DNA of 64,000 bases, from NCBI RefSeq assembly GCF_024362805.1, contig NZ_CP093299.1, forward strand, positions 1,054,001 to 1,118,000. The letters run 5' to 3'. This DNA comes from Salipaludibacillus sp. LMS25. Lineage in GTDB: Bacteria; Bacillota; Bacilli; Bacillales; Salisediminibacteriaceae. Under the pieces are notes generated by a model. That model was not told the origin of the DNA. It worked only from the letters and a program-made list of their open reading frames with translations, and made no database searches. A program made the translations under genes and the position numbers. Position 1 is the first letter of the stretch. Each line of letters opens with the position of its first letter. Positions 19,328-27,209 of this stretch are shown piece by piece.

Positions 19328-20551
19328 CTAAACAGTTACTATATAATAAGCAGCATCTAATTTCTTAGTAAAGTTTTCAATATAATTTATTTGTGATACT
19401 TCAAAGTAGATTGTGTAGAGATGAAATGTAGAAGATATCTTCTGATTTACTATATCTCCCTTTTGAAAATGTTGTTCTACATATTTTATACAATCATCTA
19501 ATTCATAAAGAGACTCAATATCTATAAAATCTACTAATTTTCCATTATTACATGGTAATCCTATCCATCCACATACGTTATCATTTATTTTTATATTAAT
19601 ATTTTCAAGTGATTGAGTTTCCACCTCGTAAGCCTTCTCCCATATTGAAATACCATATTGTTTTTTTATTGTTTGAAAAACTCCTGCGCCACCAGGTCTA
19701 AGCGCAATCTCCCCAAAAATTATTTGTTCAGAATTTGTACGGTACAATTCTATATGTACTGGCCCTCTAGGAATATGTAGTGATTTCACAACATCTTCAA
19801 CTGCCTTTTTTAACCTATTATAAATAGGTAGGTCTTTTGGTAAAATATACGATCCTAGAAACCCTTTCATTGATACTAAAGGAGGCTCCATATATTTAGA
19901 TATAGATAAGAAAACTAATTCATTTTCATATATTATACCATCGCAATGATATTCATCCATTTCAATAAAACTTTCAACAATCATAGGGACACCAATAGTA
20001 TGTAGTTCATTAAATAATTGAGTATTGTCTCTTTTATTTATAAATTCCTCTTTTGAATTAATTTTAAAAGTATTTCTTGTTCCTGAGCCAATAGCAGGTT
20101 TTATGATTAATGGCCACCCAAGTTCATCTGCAATCGATAAAACCTGATTTAAATTATCAAGTCTTCTAAAGTTAGCAGTTGGAATACCAGCATTATTAAC
20201 TTTTGCTTTCATAGCTAACTTGTTTGTGGTGGATAGCGCTGTTTCGAACTTAACACCATCTATTCCAAAAAAGGAGCGAATAAAACCGCCTGCCAACACT
20301 CCTTTTTCAGTAGGTGTGATAATATAGTCAATTTTTTTTTCTCTCTGAATAGTAACTACAACTTCTCTAACTGTTAGAAGGTTTTCAAACGTATCAACTA
20401 TAAAGATATTGTCGGTAATTTCCTTATATAAATTTTTATGTTGCTTTTTGGTTATTACACTTATATATAATTCCTCATCCCGATTTTTAAAAACGTTAAT
20501 CGGTTCCGTCTTATCTGAATTAATTAGAAGTATGTGCCGAATTGCTCTCAT
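19328..20551 (-). CDS. ATP-grasp ligase
   Basis: 407 residues with the three ATP-grasp parts: an N-terminal Rossmann-like domain (about 1-110), the ATP-binding strand region WPLIIKPAIGSGTRNT (about 150) and the metal-binding FGEIALRPGGAG (about 315). Enzymes of this class join a carboxylate, activated as acyl phosphate, to an amine or other nucleophile. Within the operon it is a candidate for peptide bond formation between an amino acid and the aminophosphonate. Substrates cannot be read from the sequence. The gene is 9 bases from the metallophosphoesterase and thus translationally close. Confidence 0.85.
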   Translation of the reverse strand: MRAIRHILLINSDKTEPINVFKNRDEELYISVITKKQHKNLYKEITDNIFIVDTFENLLTVREVVVTIQREKKIDYIITPTEKGVLAGGFIRSFFGIDGVKFETALSTTNKLAMKAKVNNAGIPTANFRRLDNLNQVLSIADELGWPLIIKPAIGSGTRNTFKINSKEEFINKRDNTQLFNELHTIGVPMIVESFIEMDEYHCDGIIYENELVFLSISKYMEPPLVSMKGFLGSYILPKDLPIYNRLKKAVEDVVKSLHIPRGPVHIELYRTNSEQIIFGEIALRPGGAGVFQTIKKQYGISIWEKAYEVETQSLENINIKINDNVCGWIGLPCNNGKLVDFIDIESLYELDDCIKYVEQHFQKGDIVNQKISSTFHLYTIYFEVSQINYIENFTKKLDAAYYIVTV

Positions 20552-20560
20552 CTCCTTAAT

Positions 20561-21220
20561 TTAGACTTTTTTATTGTAAAAAGTAACCAATCTATTTTCT
20601 GAATCGTATTTCACCCAATTTATTTCTGAATCTTTTAATGACCCTACGTTAATCAAATACTTTACGTTCAAATTTTGAACAAGTCTGTAGGGTTTATCAA
20701 ATTCTATATCATTTTTGTGATAACTTATATTTTCTTTTGATAAAATAGCTCTGAATAAATTATTTTCATGACTATGACCATAAAATAAAATTGGATGCTC
20801 ATCAAATTCTATAAGAGGGTGATGACTAAAATCATCATATCTACTCCAAGTATATTGATGCCCATGTATAGCTTTAAATTTATCATCCATTTGGATTTGT
20901 TCTTTCAGTTGACTATATACTTTTTTCAAATATGAAGGTAATTTATTTGGTGGCACTAGAGTATATAATCGTTCTTCCTGATTTCCTCTAATCAGATCGG
21001 TCGCCTTTAATTTTTTAACAAGCTGGGAACCATCATTAATAACTTCGTCTATAGTATCAAAGAAAAAGCTATCAATCTTTTTTTTTGATACTTTAACTTC
21101 AAAAATATCACCTAAGCAAATTAGTTTAAATGATTCTGTGGTAGAAGCTTTAATTTCAGTAATAACCTTAACTAAGTTCTTATAATTGTTATGGATATCA
21201 GATATAAAAAAATATATCAT
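20561..21220 (-). CDS. Calcineurin-like metallophosphoesterase
   Basis: 219 residues with all blocks of the binuclear metallophosphoesterase fold: ISDIHNN (D-x-H), LGDIFEV (GD), IRGNQEE (GN, with Gln where His/Asp usually follows), IHGHQY and GHSHENN (GH-x-H). It is cytoplasmic. It could remove a phosphate ester installed during biosynthesis, for example by the kinase-like protein of the same operon, or act in resistance. The operon position, 8 bases after the glutaredoxin gene, is what ties it to the pathway. Confidence 0.85.
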   Translation of the reverse strand: MIYFFISDIHNNYKNLVKVITEIKASTTESFKLICLGDIFEVKVSKKKIDSFFFDTIDEVINDGSQLVKKLKATDLIRGNQEERLYTLVPPNKLPSYLKKVYSQLKEQIQMDDKFKAIHGHQYTWSRYDDFSHHPLIEFDEHPILFYGHSHENNLFRAILSKENISYHKNDIEFDKPYRLVQNLNVKYLINVGSLKDSEINWVKYDSENRLVTFYNKKV

Positions 21221-21228
21221 ACTAAATA

Positions 21229-21486
21229 TTAATACTCTTTCTCATTAGCAAATTTTTTTTCAATATACTCTAATACATTCTCATAACTCTCTTCTTTTCC
21301 AGCTACTACTATGTCTTCATCAACTAAAGCTGGAATATAGGGAACACCGGTTATTTCTATTAATTCTTTTCGTTCACTTCTTTTTTTTGGCAAATTAACA
21401 TTGATATACGTAACATTTAATTCTGTTAGTCTCTCTCTAACAGGTTTACAGTAAGGGCATGTTTCTCTTTGATAAACTTTAAGCAT
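21229..21486 (-). CDS. Glutaredoxin-like protein
   Basis: 85 residues of a thioredoxin fold with the redox motif TCPYCKPV near the N-terminus (Cys 10 and 13) and the cis-Pro in GVPYIPALV (about 50). Glutaredoxins reduce disulfides or carry iron-sulfur clusters. Its first codons overlap the aminotransferase stop by 8 bases, so the two are translationally coupled. What it reduces in a phosphonate pathway is unclear; no redox enzyme of the pathway is visible in the window. Confidence 0.85.
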   Translation of the reverse strand: MLKVYQRETCPYCKPVRERLTELNVTYINVNLPKKRSERKELIEITGVPYIPALVDEDIVVAGKEESYENVLEYIEKKFANEKEY

Positions 21487-22630
21487 TTATCTCTGTCTCC
21501 TTTCTTAATGTATTAATTAATGCTTTTGTACTTACTCCTTCTTCAAATTCATACTTACTTTTATTTAAATACATCTCGATGGCACCAAAAACACTGAATA
21601 AATCTAATTCGTCAAAGGCACCTATATGACCAATACGGATCATCTTCCCTTTATAACTCCCTTGTCCACCAGTTATAGTTAATCCATAATCATTATTAAT
21701 GCGTTCTAAAAGATCACTAGTATCAATTCCTTTGGGGGATAATGCTGAAGTAACTGTATTGCTTCTTCTTATAGGATCAGAAATAAATAACTCGAATCCT
21801 AATGAAATAAGTGCATTCTGAGTAGCCCTTGCTAATAATCGATGTCGTTCATATATAGTTTCTATACCTTCTGCTTTTAATAACTCAATAGATTTTTCAA
21901 GAGAAAAGATGAGTGAAATCCCTGGAGAAGAAGGAGGATAAGGATAAAAATCCTTAAATCGTTTATATGAAAAATAATAAGTGTTCTCTTCTGTATCATA
22001 TATTTTTTCCCACGCTTTATCCGATATACAAACAAACGACAAACCTGGTGGCATCATAAAACCTTTGTGTGATGAAGCAATCACAACATCTAACCCCCAT
22101 CTATCCATCTGCATTTCATGAGAAATCAAGCCACTAATCGCATCTACTACAGTTAACACGTTGGTTCGACCAAAAAAACTACCAACCTCTTTTATATTAT
22201 TGACTGCACCTGTAGAGGTTTCACTATATACAATAAGAATCCCTTGCAGATCTTTGTTGTTATAATAAATTTCTTTTATTTCTTCTAGTTCAAATGGTTG
22301 TCCCCATTCAATATCAACAGTTAAAATTTCCAAATTTGCATAGCTGGCAATATCTTTGAATCTTTTACCAAAATAACCATTATTTATAACCAGAACTTTG
22401 TCACCTTTGTTAAAACAATTAAAGACAGCGCTTTCCATAGCACCTGTACCGGAACTCAACATAGTATATACTTCGTTCTCAGTACCGAAGAACTCTGGAA
22501 GGGAATAGTTTATTCCATCCATAATTTCTTTCATATCATTTGATCGGTGGTGTATTGACTCTCTTGCACCTGCAAGTAATATATCAGTAGGTACAAATGT
22601 TGGGCCTGGTGTTACCAATCTTCTCTTCAA
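21479..22630 (-). CDS. Class V aminotransferase (PhnW/serine-glyoxylate type)
   Basis: 383 residues of fold-type I, PLP-dependent. It begins VTPGPTFVP, typical of the alanine-glyoxylate and 2-aminoethylphosphonate aminotransferase group. The PLP lysine is in ASSHKGFMMPPG (about 192), and the aspartate contacting PLP is in VVDAISG (about 165). In the operon it could convert phosphonoacetaldehyde to 2-aminoethylphosphonate, or aminate the 2-keto acid made by the aldolase. The C-terminal substrate domain is complete. It is separated from the upstream gene by 40 bases with AAGGAGG. Confidence 0.87.
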   Translation of the reverse strand: MKRRLVTPGPTFVPTDILLAGARESIHHRSNDMKEIMDGINYSLPEFFGTENEVYTMLSSGTGAMESAVFNCFNKGDKVLVINNGYFGKRFKDIASYANLEILTVDIEWGQPFELEEIKEIYYNNKDLQGILIVYSETSTGAVNNIKEVGSFFGRTNVLTVVDAISGLISHEMQMDRWGLDVVIASSHKGFMMPPGLSFVCISDKAWEKIYDTEENTYYFSYKRFKDFYPYPPSSPGISLIFSLEKSIELLKAEGIETIYERHRLLARATQNALISLGFELFISDPIRRSNTVTSALSPKGIDTSDLLERINNDYGLTITGGQGSYKGKMIRIGHIGAFDELDLFSVFGAIEMYLNKSKYEFEEGVSTKALINTLRKETEINA

Positions 22631-22670
22631 AAAATTTCCTCCTTTAAGTTTAATATTTATTAGATATTAG

Positions 22671-23066
22671 CTAAAAATCAACTAAAACTGTCCGGTTTGT
22701 CTCCATTAAATCAAAGTCGAATAATACAATCCTATGTTTATCAGATATTAGCAGTTCATTGTCTTTATAGGGTAATAAAACATAATTTCCTACCAGCATC
22801 GAGTACATATGTGCAAAACCATTGCTATCATTTGTAGTTAATTGATGTTTATAACTATTAGATGATGAAGTAATCGATTCTAATGTATCTTTAAAGTCTT
22901 CAATGACCCCCTGCTCATATCTCATTATTACTAGAGCATTTGTACTTCCTGGAGAAAAAACTTTCATTATTCCACTTCCTGATATGCCTTTTAATAGTTT
23001 TTGGATGTTCTCAGTTATATCTATATCAGAATTGAATCCTTTAGAAAATACTTCAAATGATTTCAA
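22671..23066 (-). CDS. YjbQ/UPF0047 family protein
   Basis: About 131 residues, the length of the family. Conserved landmarks are VFSPGSTNAL (normally HTTAAL), GFAHMYSMLVG (normally GHAHL) and the C-terminal block VLFDFDLMETNRTVLVDF. The first histidine of the usual pair is replaced by Phe in GFAH, so the presumed metal site may be altered. E. coli YjbQ shows a weak thiamine phosphate synthase side activity; the true role of the family is unknown. I prefer the TTG at 23,066 behind GAGGTG over the GTG at 23,075. It directly follows the kinase-like gene. Confidence 0.72.
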   Translation of the reverse strand: MKSFEVFSKGFNSDIDITENIQKLLKGISGSGIMKVFSPGSTNALVIMRYEQGVIEDFKDTLESITSSSNSYKHQLTTNDSNGFAHMYSMLVGNYVLLPYKDNELLISDKHRIVLFDFDLMETNRTVLVDF

Positions 23067-23076
23067 ACAAAGCACC

Positions 23077-24132
23077 TCATTTCGTTATCAAGTGATCATC
23101 AATAATTCCATTCCCTAAAATGTCATAAGATTCTAATTTTTCGAGAGCATTTATTATATTGTTATTTTCAGAATCTGTTTTTGATAATTCAATAAAATTA
23201 TTCCAGTAGTTTCCGTCTTCTTTATAAAGTGATTCAACATGCGGAATTATAAATTCCGTTCTATTCTCTTTTCTAACTATCTCACAAGAATCAGAATCAT
23301 ATAGTGTAGGATAATAAATATTACCTACAGTACAAATTAAACCAGGGGGAGTGCATGGAAAAACTTGCTTAAATATATTAGGCGAAACGGCTATTTTGTG
23401 TTTAGTCGACCATATATCCTCTATATTAGATTTCACTTTATGCTTTAATTCTAATTTATCTGTCAATTCAGGATACTTAGAAATGGTGCCTAATCCTAAG
23501 TGGGGATAATCTGGCCATCCTGAAGCAACTACTGTGTTGTTTTGTATCCATACAAATGTCTTATCTCCACTCATAAATTTATAATTTGCGCTATGAACAA
23601 ATTCAAGAAGGGTTGTTGACTTTCCTGCTCCTTTTGCTCCAATAATTAATGAAGCTTGGTTCTCTTTAAACGCACAAGTAGCATGTAATATAAGTACTTC
23701 CTTATTTTCTTCATTTTTAAGTACCAAATCTCTAATAACTTCTATTATAGCTAATTCATCTTTTTGCTCTAATTGCCCTTGTAAGTGTATATGAATTTCT
23801 TTCTTTTCCTTATTAAAAGTTATAATAGTACCTGTCTGGTCAATTCTTAAATATTCTTTTCCGTTTAGATTCACTTTTTTTGCTTTTATTGTGAAGAAAT
23901 TAGAAACACTTTTTCTTATATATATGTCTTTTCCCTCTTTAAAAGCAATATATTTTAATTCATTAGATTTACTTATATAAATATTGGCAATACTATTCTC
24001 AATTCTATTATTAGTTTTTATAATAAAATGAGTACTAAAAAAATCAAAAACAGATGATAAGTTAATATTTTCATATGAAATAACATTTAACTTTGAGTGT
24101 AAAAATTCCATACTAGTTGTTTTGGTTTTCAT
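23077..24132 (-). CDS. HPr kinase-like P-loop protein (HprK-related kinase)
   Basis: 351 residues. The C-terminal half carries the HprK-type Walker A loop IIGAKGAGKST (about 170), preceded by ILHATCAF. A SGDKTF segment (about 195) corresponds to the Walker B/catalytic Asp region. The N-terminal half is not recognised. HprK relatives inside biosynthetic clusters phosphorylate hydroxyl groups of peptides or small molecules. In this pathway it might phosphorylate the 4-hydroxyl of an aldol product ahead of elimination, but this is a hypothesis. The true HPr kinase gene is expected next to lgt, outside the window. Confidence 0.75.
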   Translation of the reverse strand: MKTKTTSMEFLHSKLNVISYENINLSSVFDFFSTHFIIKTNNRIENSIANIYISKSNELKYIAFKEGKDIYIRKSVSNFFTIKAKKVNLNGKEYLRIDQTGTIITFNKEKKEIHIHLQGQLEQKDELAIIEVIRDLVLKNEENKEVLILHATCAFKENQASLIIGAKGAGKSTTLLEFVHSANYKFMSGDKTFVWIQNNTVVASGWPDYPHLGLGTISKYPELTDKLELKHKVKSNIEDIWSTKHKIAVSPNIFKQVFPCTPPGLICTVGNIYYPTLYDSDSCEIVRKENRTEFIIPHVESLYKEDGNYWNNFIELSKTDSENNNIINALEKLESYDILGNGIIDDHLITK

Positions 24133-24155
24133 TCATATTCTCCTCTGTAATTTTT

Positions 24156-25019
24156 TTATTTTTGTAAATTATAAGAAGGTTTCCTTAACTTCCCTGTTCC
24201 TTGTAATCTAAAAATTTCTTCCATTGAACTAATAGTGCCCTCAACATTAGTTGTATTGCCATTTTTAATAATGTTTTCAAATGTTTCTTTCATTGCGTTC
24301 ACAGAACTTCTGATTCCATGGTTTGCGTATATAACTAATCGAACTCCATGCGCTTTTAGTATTTCTAAATTTATATTTGGATAAGTCGTAGGCACAACTA
24401 CAATGGGAAGATTCTCATTGAAAGAATTACAAAATTCATATATTTCACTTACATCTTCTTTTTTAGAATGGATTAAAAGTGCATCTGCTCCTGCTTCCTT
24501 ATAAGCATAGGCTCTTTTTAATACTTCTGATAGGCCTTGTCCAGCAATAAATGCTTCGATTCTTGCAATTACAACCATATTCTTGTTTTTCTTAGTTTCT
24601 TGGGCAACTCTAATTTTTTCTGAAAACACTTCGATGTCTTCTAGTTTTTGCCCCTCTCCTAAAAAGCTATTTAATTTTGGAAAAGGCTTATCTTCAATAC
24701 ATACACCTGAAATTCCCATACTTTCGTATTCTTTTATCATATGAGCTATATTATTAATATCACCATAACCTGAATCACAATCACAGATTACAGGTACCGA
24801 AACTGATTTATTTATCGAATGAGCTACATTTAAGTTTTCTGTCATTGTTAGTATATTTGCATCAGGAACAACATGAGTAGCTGCAATTTCAAAACCACTC
24901 GCCCAAATAGCATCAAACCCTGCATTTTCAGCCAATTTTGCACTTAATCCATTATGTGCGCCCATCACTTTTACCATTTTTCCTGAATTCATCAAATTTC
25001 TTAAATTTTCAGTTTTCAT
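24156..25019 (-). CDS. pepM: Phosphoenolpyruvate mutase
   Basis: 287 residues of the isocitrate lyase/PEP mutase superfamily. This enzyme makes the C-P bond by rearranging PEP to phosphonopyruvate and is the marker of phosphonate biosynthesis. The diagnostic EDK-x5-NS motif is present as CIEDKPFPKLNS (about 120), together with the metal-binding CDCDSGYGD (about 84) and the N-terminal GAHNGLSAKLAE. Its start overlaps the aldolase stop by about 11 bases. The equilibrium favours PEP, so it depends on the decarboxylase encoded upstream in the same operon. Confidence 0.93.
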   Translation of the reverse strand: MKTENLRNLMNSGKMVKVMGAHNGLSAKLAENAGFDAIWASGFEIAATHVVPDANILTMTENLNVAHSINKSVSVPVICDCDSGYGDINNIAHMIKEYESMGISGVCIEDKPFPKLNSFLGEGQKLEDIEVFSEKIRVAQETKKNKNMVVIARIEAFIAGQGLSEVLKRAYAYKEAGADALLIHSKKEDVSEIYEFCNSFNENLPIVVVPTTYPNINLEILKAHGVRLVIYANHGIRSSVNAMKETFENIIKNGNTTNVEGTISSMEEIFRLQGTGKLRKPSYNLQK

Positions 25020-26028
25020 ATTTTAATTTCTCCCTTTCAATAATTTTTGCTACCTCATCTACTTTCTCCTTATCTACTGATGTAGCCGTTTTTTTTGATA
25101 ATAACTCCGCAAAATTATATAAATCATAGTTATTCTCTTTGCATACTTTATCAATAATATCGAAGTAATAATAATGTAAATCATTAATACCACATAAGAT
25201 CTCAGCTTTAGCTATCCTCATCGGTTGATCCAATACTTCTTCCAGTAAATACTCTGCTGTCTCTAAAATAGGCTGATTTTGATATTTGGAAATTCTATCA
25301 ATCTTTGTTATTACTGGTACGAACTGTTCAGTAGGCAAATTTCCTGCTCCTCTGGCCATCCCATTTAATGAGGTATCAATGTAAGTCGCACCTGCATCTA
25401 TAGCTGTTAAAGTATTTGTTAATGCTAAGCCCAAATTATTGTGACCATGAAATCCCATAACAATGTTTACATTTTCTAATACTAACTTAAATATCTCTTT
25501 TATCTGTTCTGGTATCATAGATCCGAATGAATCGGCAATACAGAAAAGATCAACATCACTACTTTTTCCTTTTTGGGCGATTTTTAAAATCTCGGACGGT
25601 GATATTTTACTAGCTCCCATTAAGTTCATTGAAACCTTAAATCCGTGACTTTTAGCATACTCAATGAACGGAAATGCTATACTGACATTTTTCGGATAAC
25701 TTGCAATCCGTATCCATCTTATCTTTTTTTTATCAATCTCATCAATTATGTTCAATTTCAATTTTGAATTTGGCGATATCATAATCGCATACATTGAGTT
25801 TTCTAAACTCGGTAGTTTTTCAATAAAGTTTGTATCACATCTTGCAGCAGCACCTACATCTCTATGTTTATTGCTACTTGATCCACCCTTATATCCAATT
25901 TCAATAATATCAATTTTAGCTTGATCTAATCCTGTTATAATGGTCTCTACTTCCGAGTTTGAAAAGTGCCAATTATTTAAATTTCCTCCGTCTCTAAGAG
26001 TACAATCAATATTTTTTATATTCTTCAT
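25009..26028 (-). CDS. HMGL-like (DRE-TIM) aldolase, 4-hydroxy-2-oxovalerate aldolase type
   Basis: 339 residues. The N-terminal IDCTLRDGGNLNNW carries the catalytic RD pair of DRE-TIM metalloenzymes, and GFHGHNNLGLA (about 195) supplies the HxH metal ligands. It resembles the 4-hydroxy-2-oxovalerate aldolase-like group. The rhizocticin pathway of Bacillus uses an aldolase of this fold (RhiG) to join phosphonoacetaldehyde to oxaloacetate, and here the gene sits between the decarboxylase and PEP mutase genes. The proposed product is 2-keto-4-hydroxy-5-phosphonopentanoate. The assignment of the reaction is an inference from context. Confidence 0.82.
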   Translation of the reverse strand: MKNIKNIDCTLRDGGNLNNWHFSNSEVETIITGLDQAKIDIIEIGYKGGSSSNKHRDVGAAARCDTNFIEKLPSLENSMYAIMISPNSKLKLNIIDEIDKKKIRWIRIASYPKNVSIAFPFIEYAKSHGFKVSMNLMGASKISPSEILKIAQKGKSSDVDLFCIADSFGSMIPEQIKEIFKLVLENVNIVMGFHGHNNLGLALTNTLTAIDAGATYIDTSLNGMARGAGNLPTEQFVPVITKIDRISKYQNQPILETAEYLLEEVLDQPMRIAKAEILCGINDLHYYYFDIIDKVCKENNYDLYNFAELLSKKTATSVDKEKVDEVAKIIEREKLKYEN

Positions 26029-26588
26029 TTTATTAACTCTCTTTCTTGAAATATTGATTTTTGAAACCTTTTAACTATTTCTTGCGGTGTCCAATGCACT
26101 CTTTCTCCAACAGTATTATCTTTTGGATCTACCTCAATATGTATTAAAATAGGGCCTCTAACTTCTTTGACTACAGGTATTTCATTAAAATCTTTTACCA
26201 CTTTACCTTTCTCATATCCTAGATTTTCTGAAACTTCGCAAATTCTAGTTATTTTTATTGTTTTTTGCCCTCCGGTACTCTCATGCATATGATTATCAAG
26301 TACTACATGAGTGAAGTTACTTGGTTTTAACTCTCCAACCATCGACATAAAACCCATATTCATCAATAATGAACCGTCACCATCTAACACTATTACCTCA
26401 ATATTTGGATTATCAATAGCAAGACCTAAACCTATTGGAGCTGCCATTCCCATTGAGCCAACCATATAAAAATTATGATCAGAATCTTTAAGATTGTATA
26501 AATCTCTACTTATATAGCCACAAGTGCTAACTATATAAGATTCAGGATTTTTATTTACCAAATTTAGAATAGCTTCTGTTTTTTTCAT
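26025..26588 (-). CDS. Phosphonopyruvate decarboxylase, TPP-binding (beta) subunit
   Basis: 187 residues corresponding to the C-terminal TPP-binding half of phosphonopyruvate or sulfopyruvate decarboxylase. The GDG signature is in VIVLDGDGSLLMNMG and the distal metal-binding Asn in VVLDNHMHESTGG. It removes CO2 from phosphonopyruvate to give phosphonoacetaldehyde, driving the PEP mutase reaction forward. It follows the other subunit by 21 bases and overlaps the aldolase start by 4, so the stoichiometry is probably coupled. A split enzyme is unusual in Bacillus relatives but common in other lineages. Confidence 0.88.
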   Translation of the reverse strand: MKKTEAILNLVNKNPESYIVSTCGYISRDLYNLKDSDHNFYMVGSMGMAAPIGLGLAIDNPNIEVIVLDGDGSLLMNMGFMSMVGELKPSNFTHVVLDNHMHESTGGQKTIKITRICEVSENLGYEKGKVVKDFNEIPVVKEVRGPILIHIEVDPKDNTVGERVHWTPQEIVKRFQKSIFQERELIK

Positions 26589-26609
26589 TTCACCACTCCT
26601 CGTATGAGT

Positions 26610-27101
26610 TTAAACATTATCCTTTATTATCAGTGCTGCTGCACGCTTGGTAGTATTCAGTGTATCCACTACAGAATCTATCGAATTATCAATATTTCCT
26701 AAATCTAAAATTTGATACGAAATATCAACAGCGTTTAAAATATCGAGCATCTTCTTTCCAATTACGTCATGTTCAACTGCATCAGAAGTATAACCACGCC
26801 AACTAATTATTAGTAAAATCGGGACGTCATAAATTAAGTTAAAGGACGTTAGAACATTTAAACAATAACCTAATCCTGAGTTTTGCATCAATACAACACT
26901 CTTATTTCCACTTAAGCTAAAACCTGAAGCTAAACCTACTGCAGAATCTTCTTTTATTGCAGGAAAGTATCTAACATTCTCAAAAGTATTATTCTCCAAT
27001 TCTAAAAATATACCCTTGAGTAGCGAACATGGAACTCCAGTATAAAAAATATAGTTATGTTTTTTTAAGCTTTTTATAATAGCTTTAGAATCACTTGTCA
27101 T
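26610..27101 (-). CDS. Phosphonopyruvate decarboxylase, alpha (N-terminal) subunit
   Basis: 163 residues equal to the pyrimidine-binding half of the decarboxylase. The block FYTGVPCSLLKGI and the catalytic Glu region FPAIKEDSAVGLASG are typical, as is LMQNSGLGYCLN. It is the first gene of the operon, behind GGGGGAGC and a clear promoter. The close partner is the TPP-binding subunit just downstream. Sulfopyruvate decarboxylase is the alternative family member, but the PEP mutase next door decides for phosphonopyruvate. Confidence 0.88.
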   Translation of the reverse strand: MTSDSKAIIKSLKKHNYIFYTGVPCSLLKGIFLELENNTFENVRYFPAIKEDSAVGLASGFSLSGNKSVVLMQNSGLGYCLNVLTSFNLIYDVPILLIISWRGYTSDAVEHDVIGKKMLDILNAVDISYQILDLGNIDNSIDSVVDTLNTTKRAAALIIKDNV

Positions 27102-27147
27102 AAAGCTCCCCCTGTAATATTATAATATTAATAGTAAATATATTGTT

Positions 27148-27176
27148 ATTATACAATTTATAGGTGGATAGATCAA
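27148..27176 (-). promoter_or_regulatory. Promoter of the phosphonate operon
   Basis: Minus-strand TTGATC (27,176-27,171), 17-base spacer, TATAAT (27,153-27,148), about 46 bases before the first start codon. The spacer to the divergent ATP-grasp gene is about 108 bases and contains an AT-palindrome (ATATTATAATATT, about 27,118) that may also serve regulation. Confidence 0.65.
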
Positions 27177-27209
27177 TAACTAACATTATCTACATAAGGA
27201 GGAATTATA

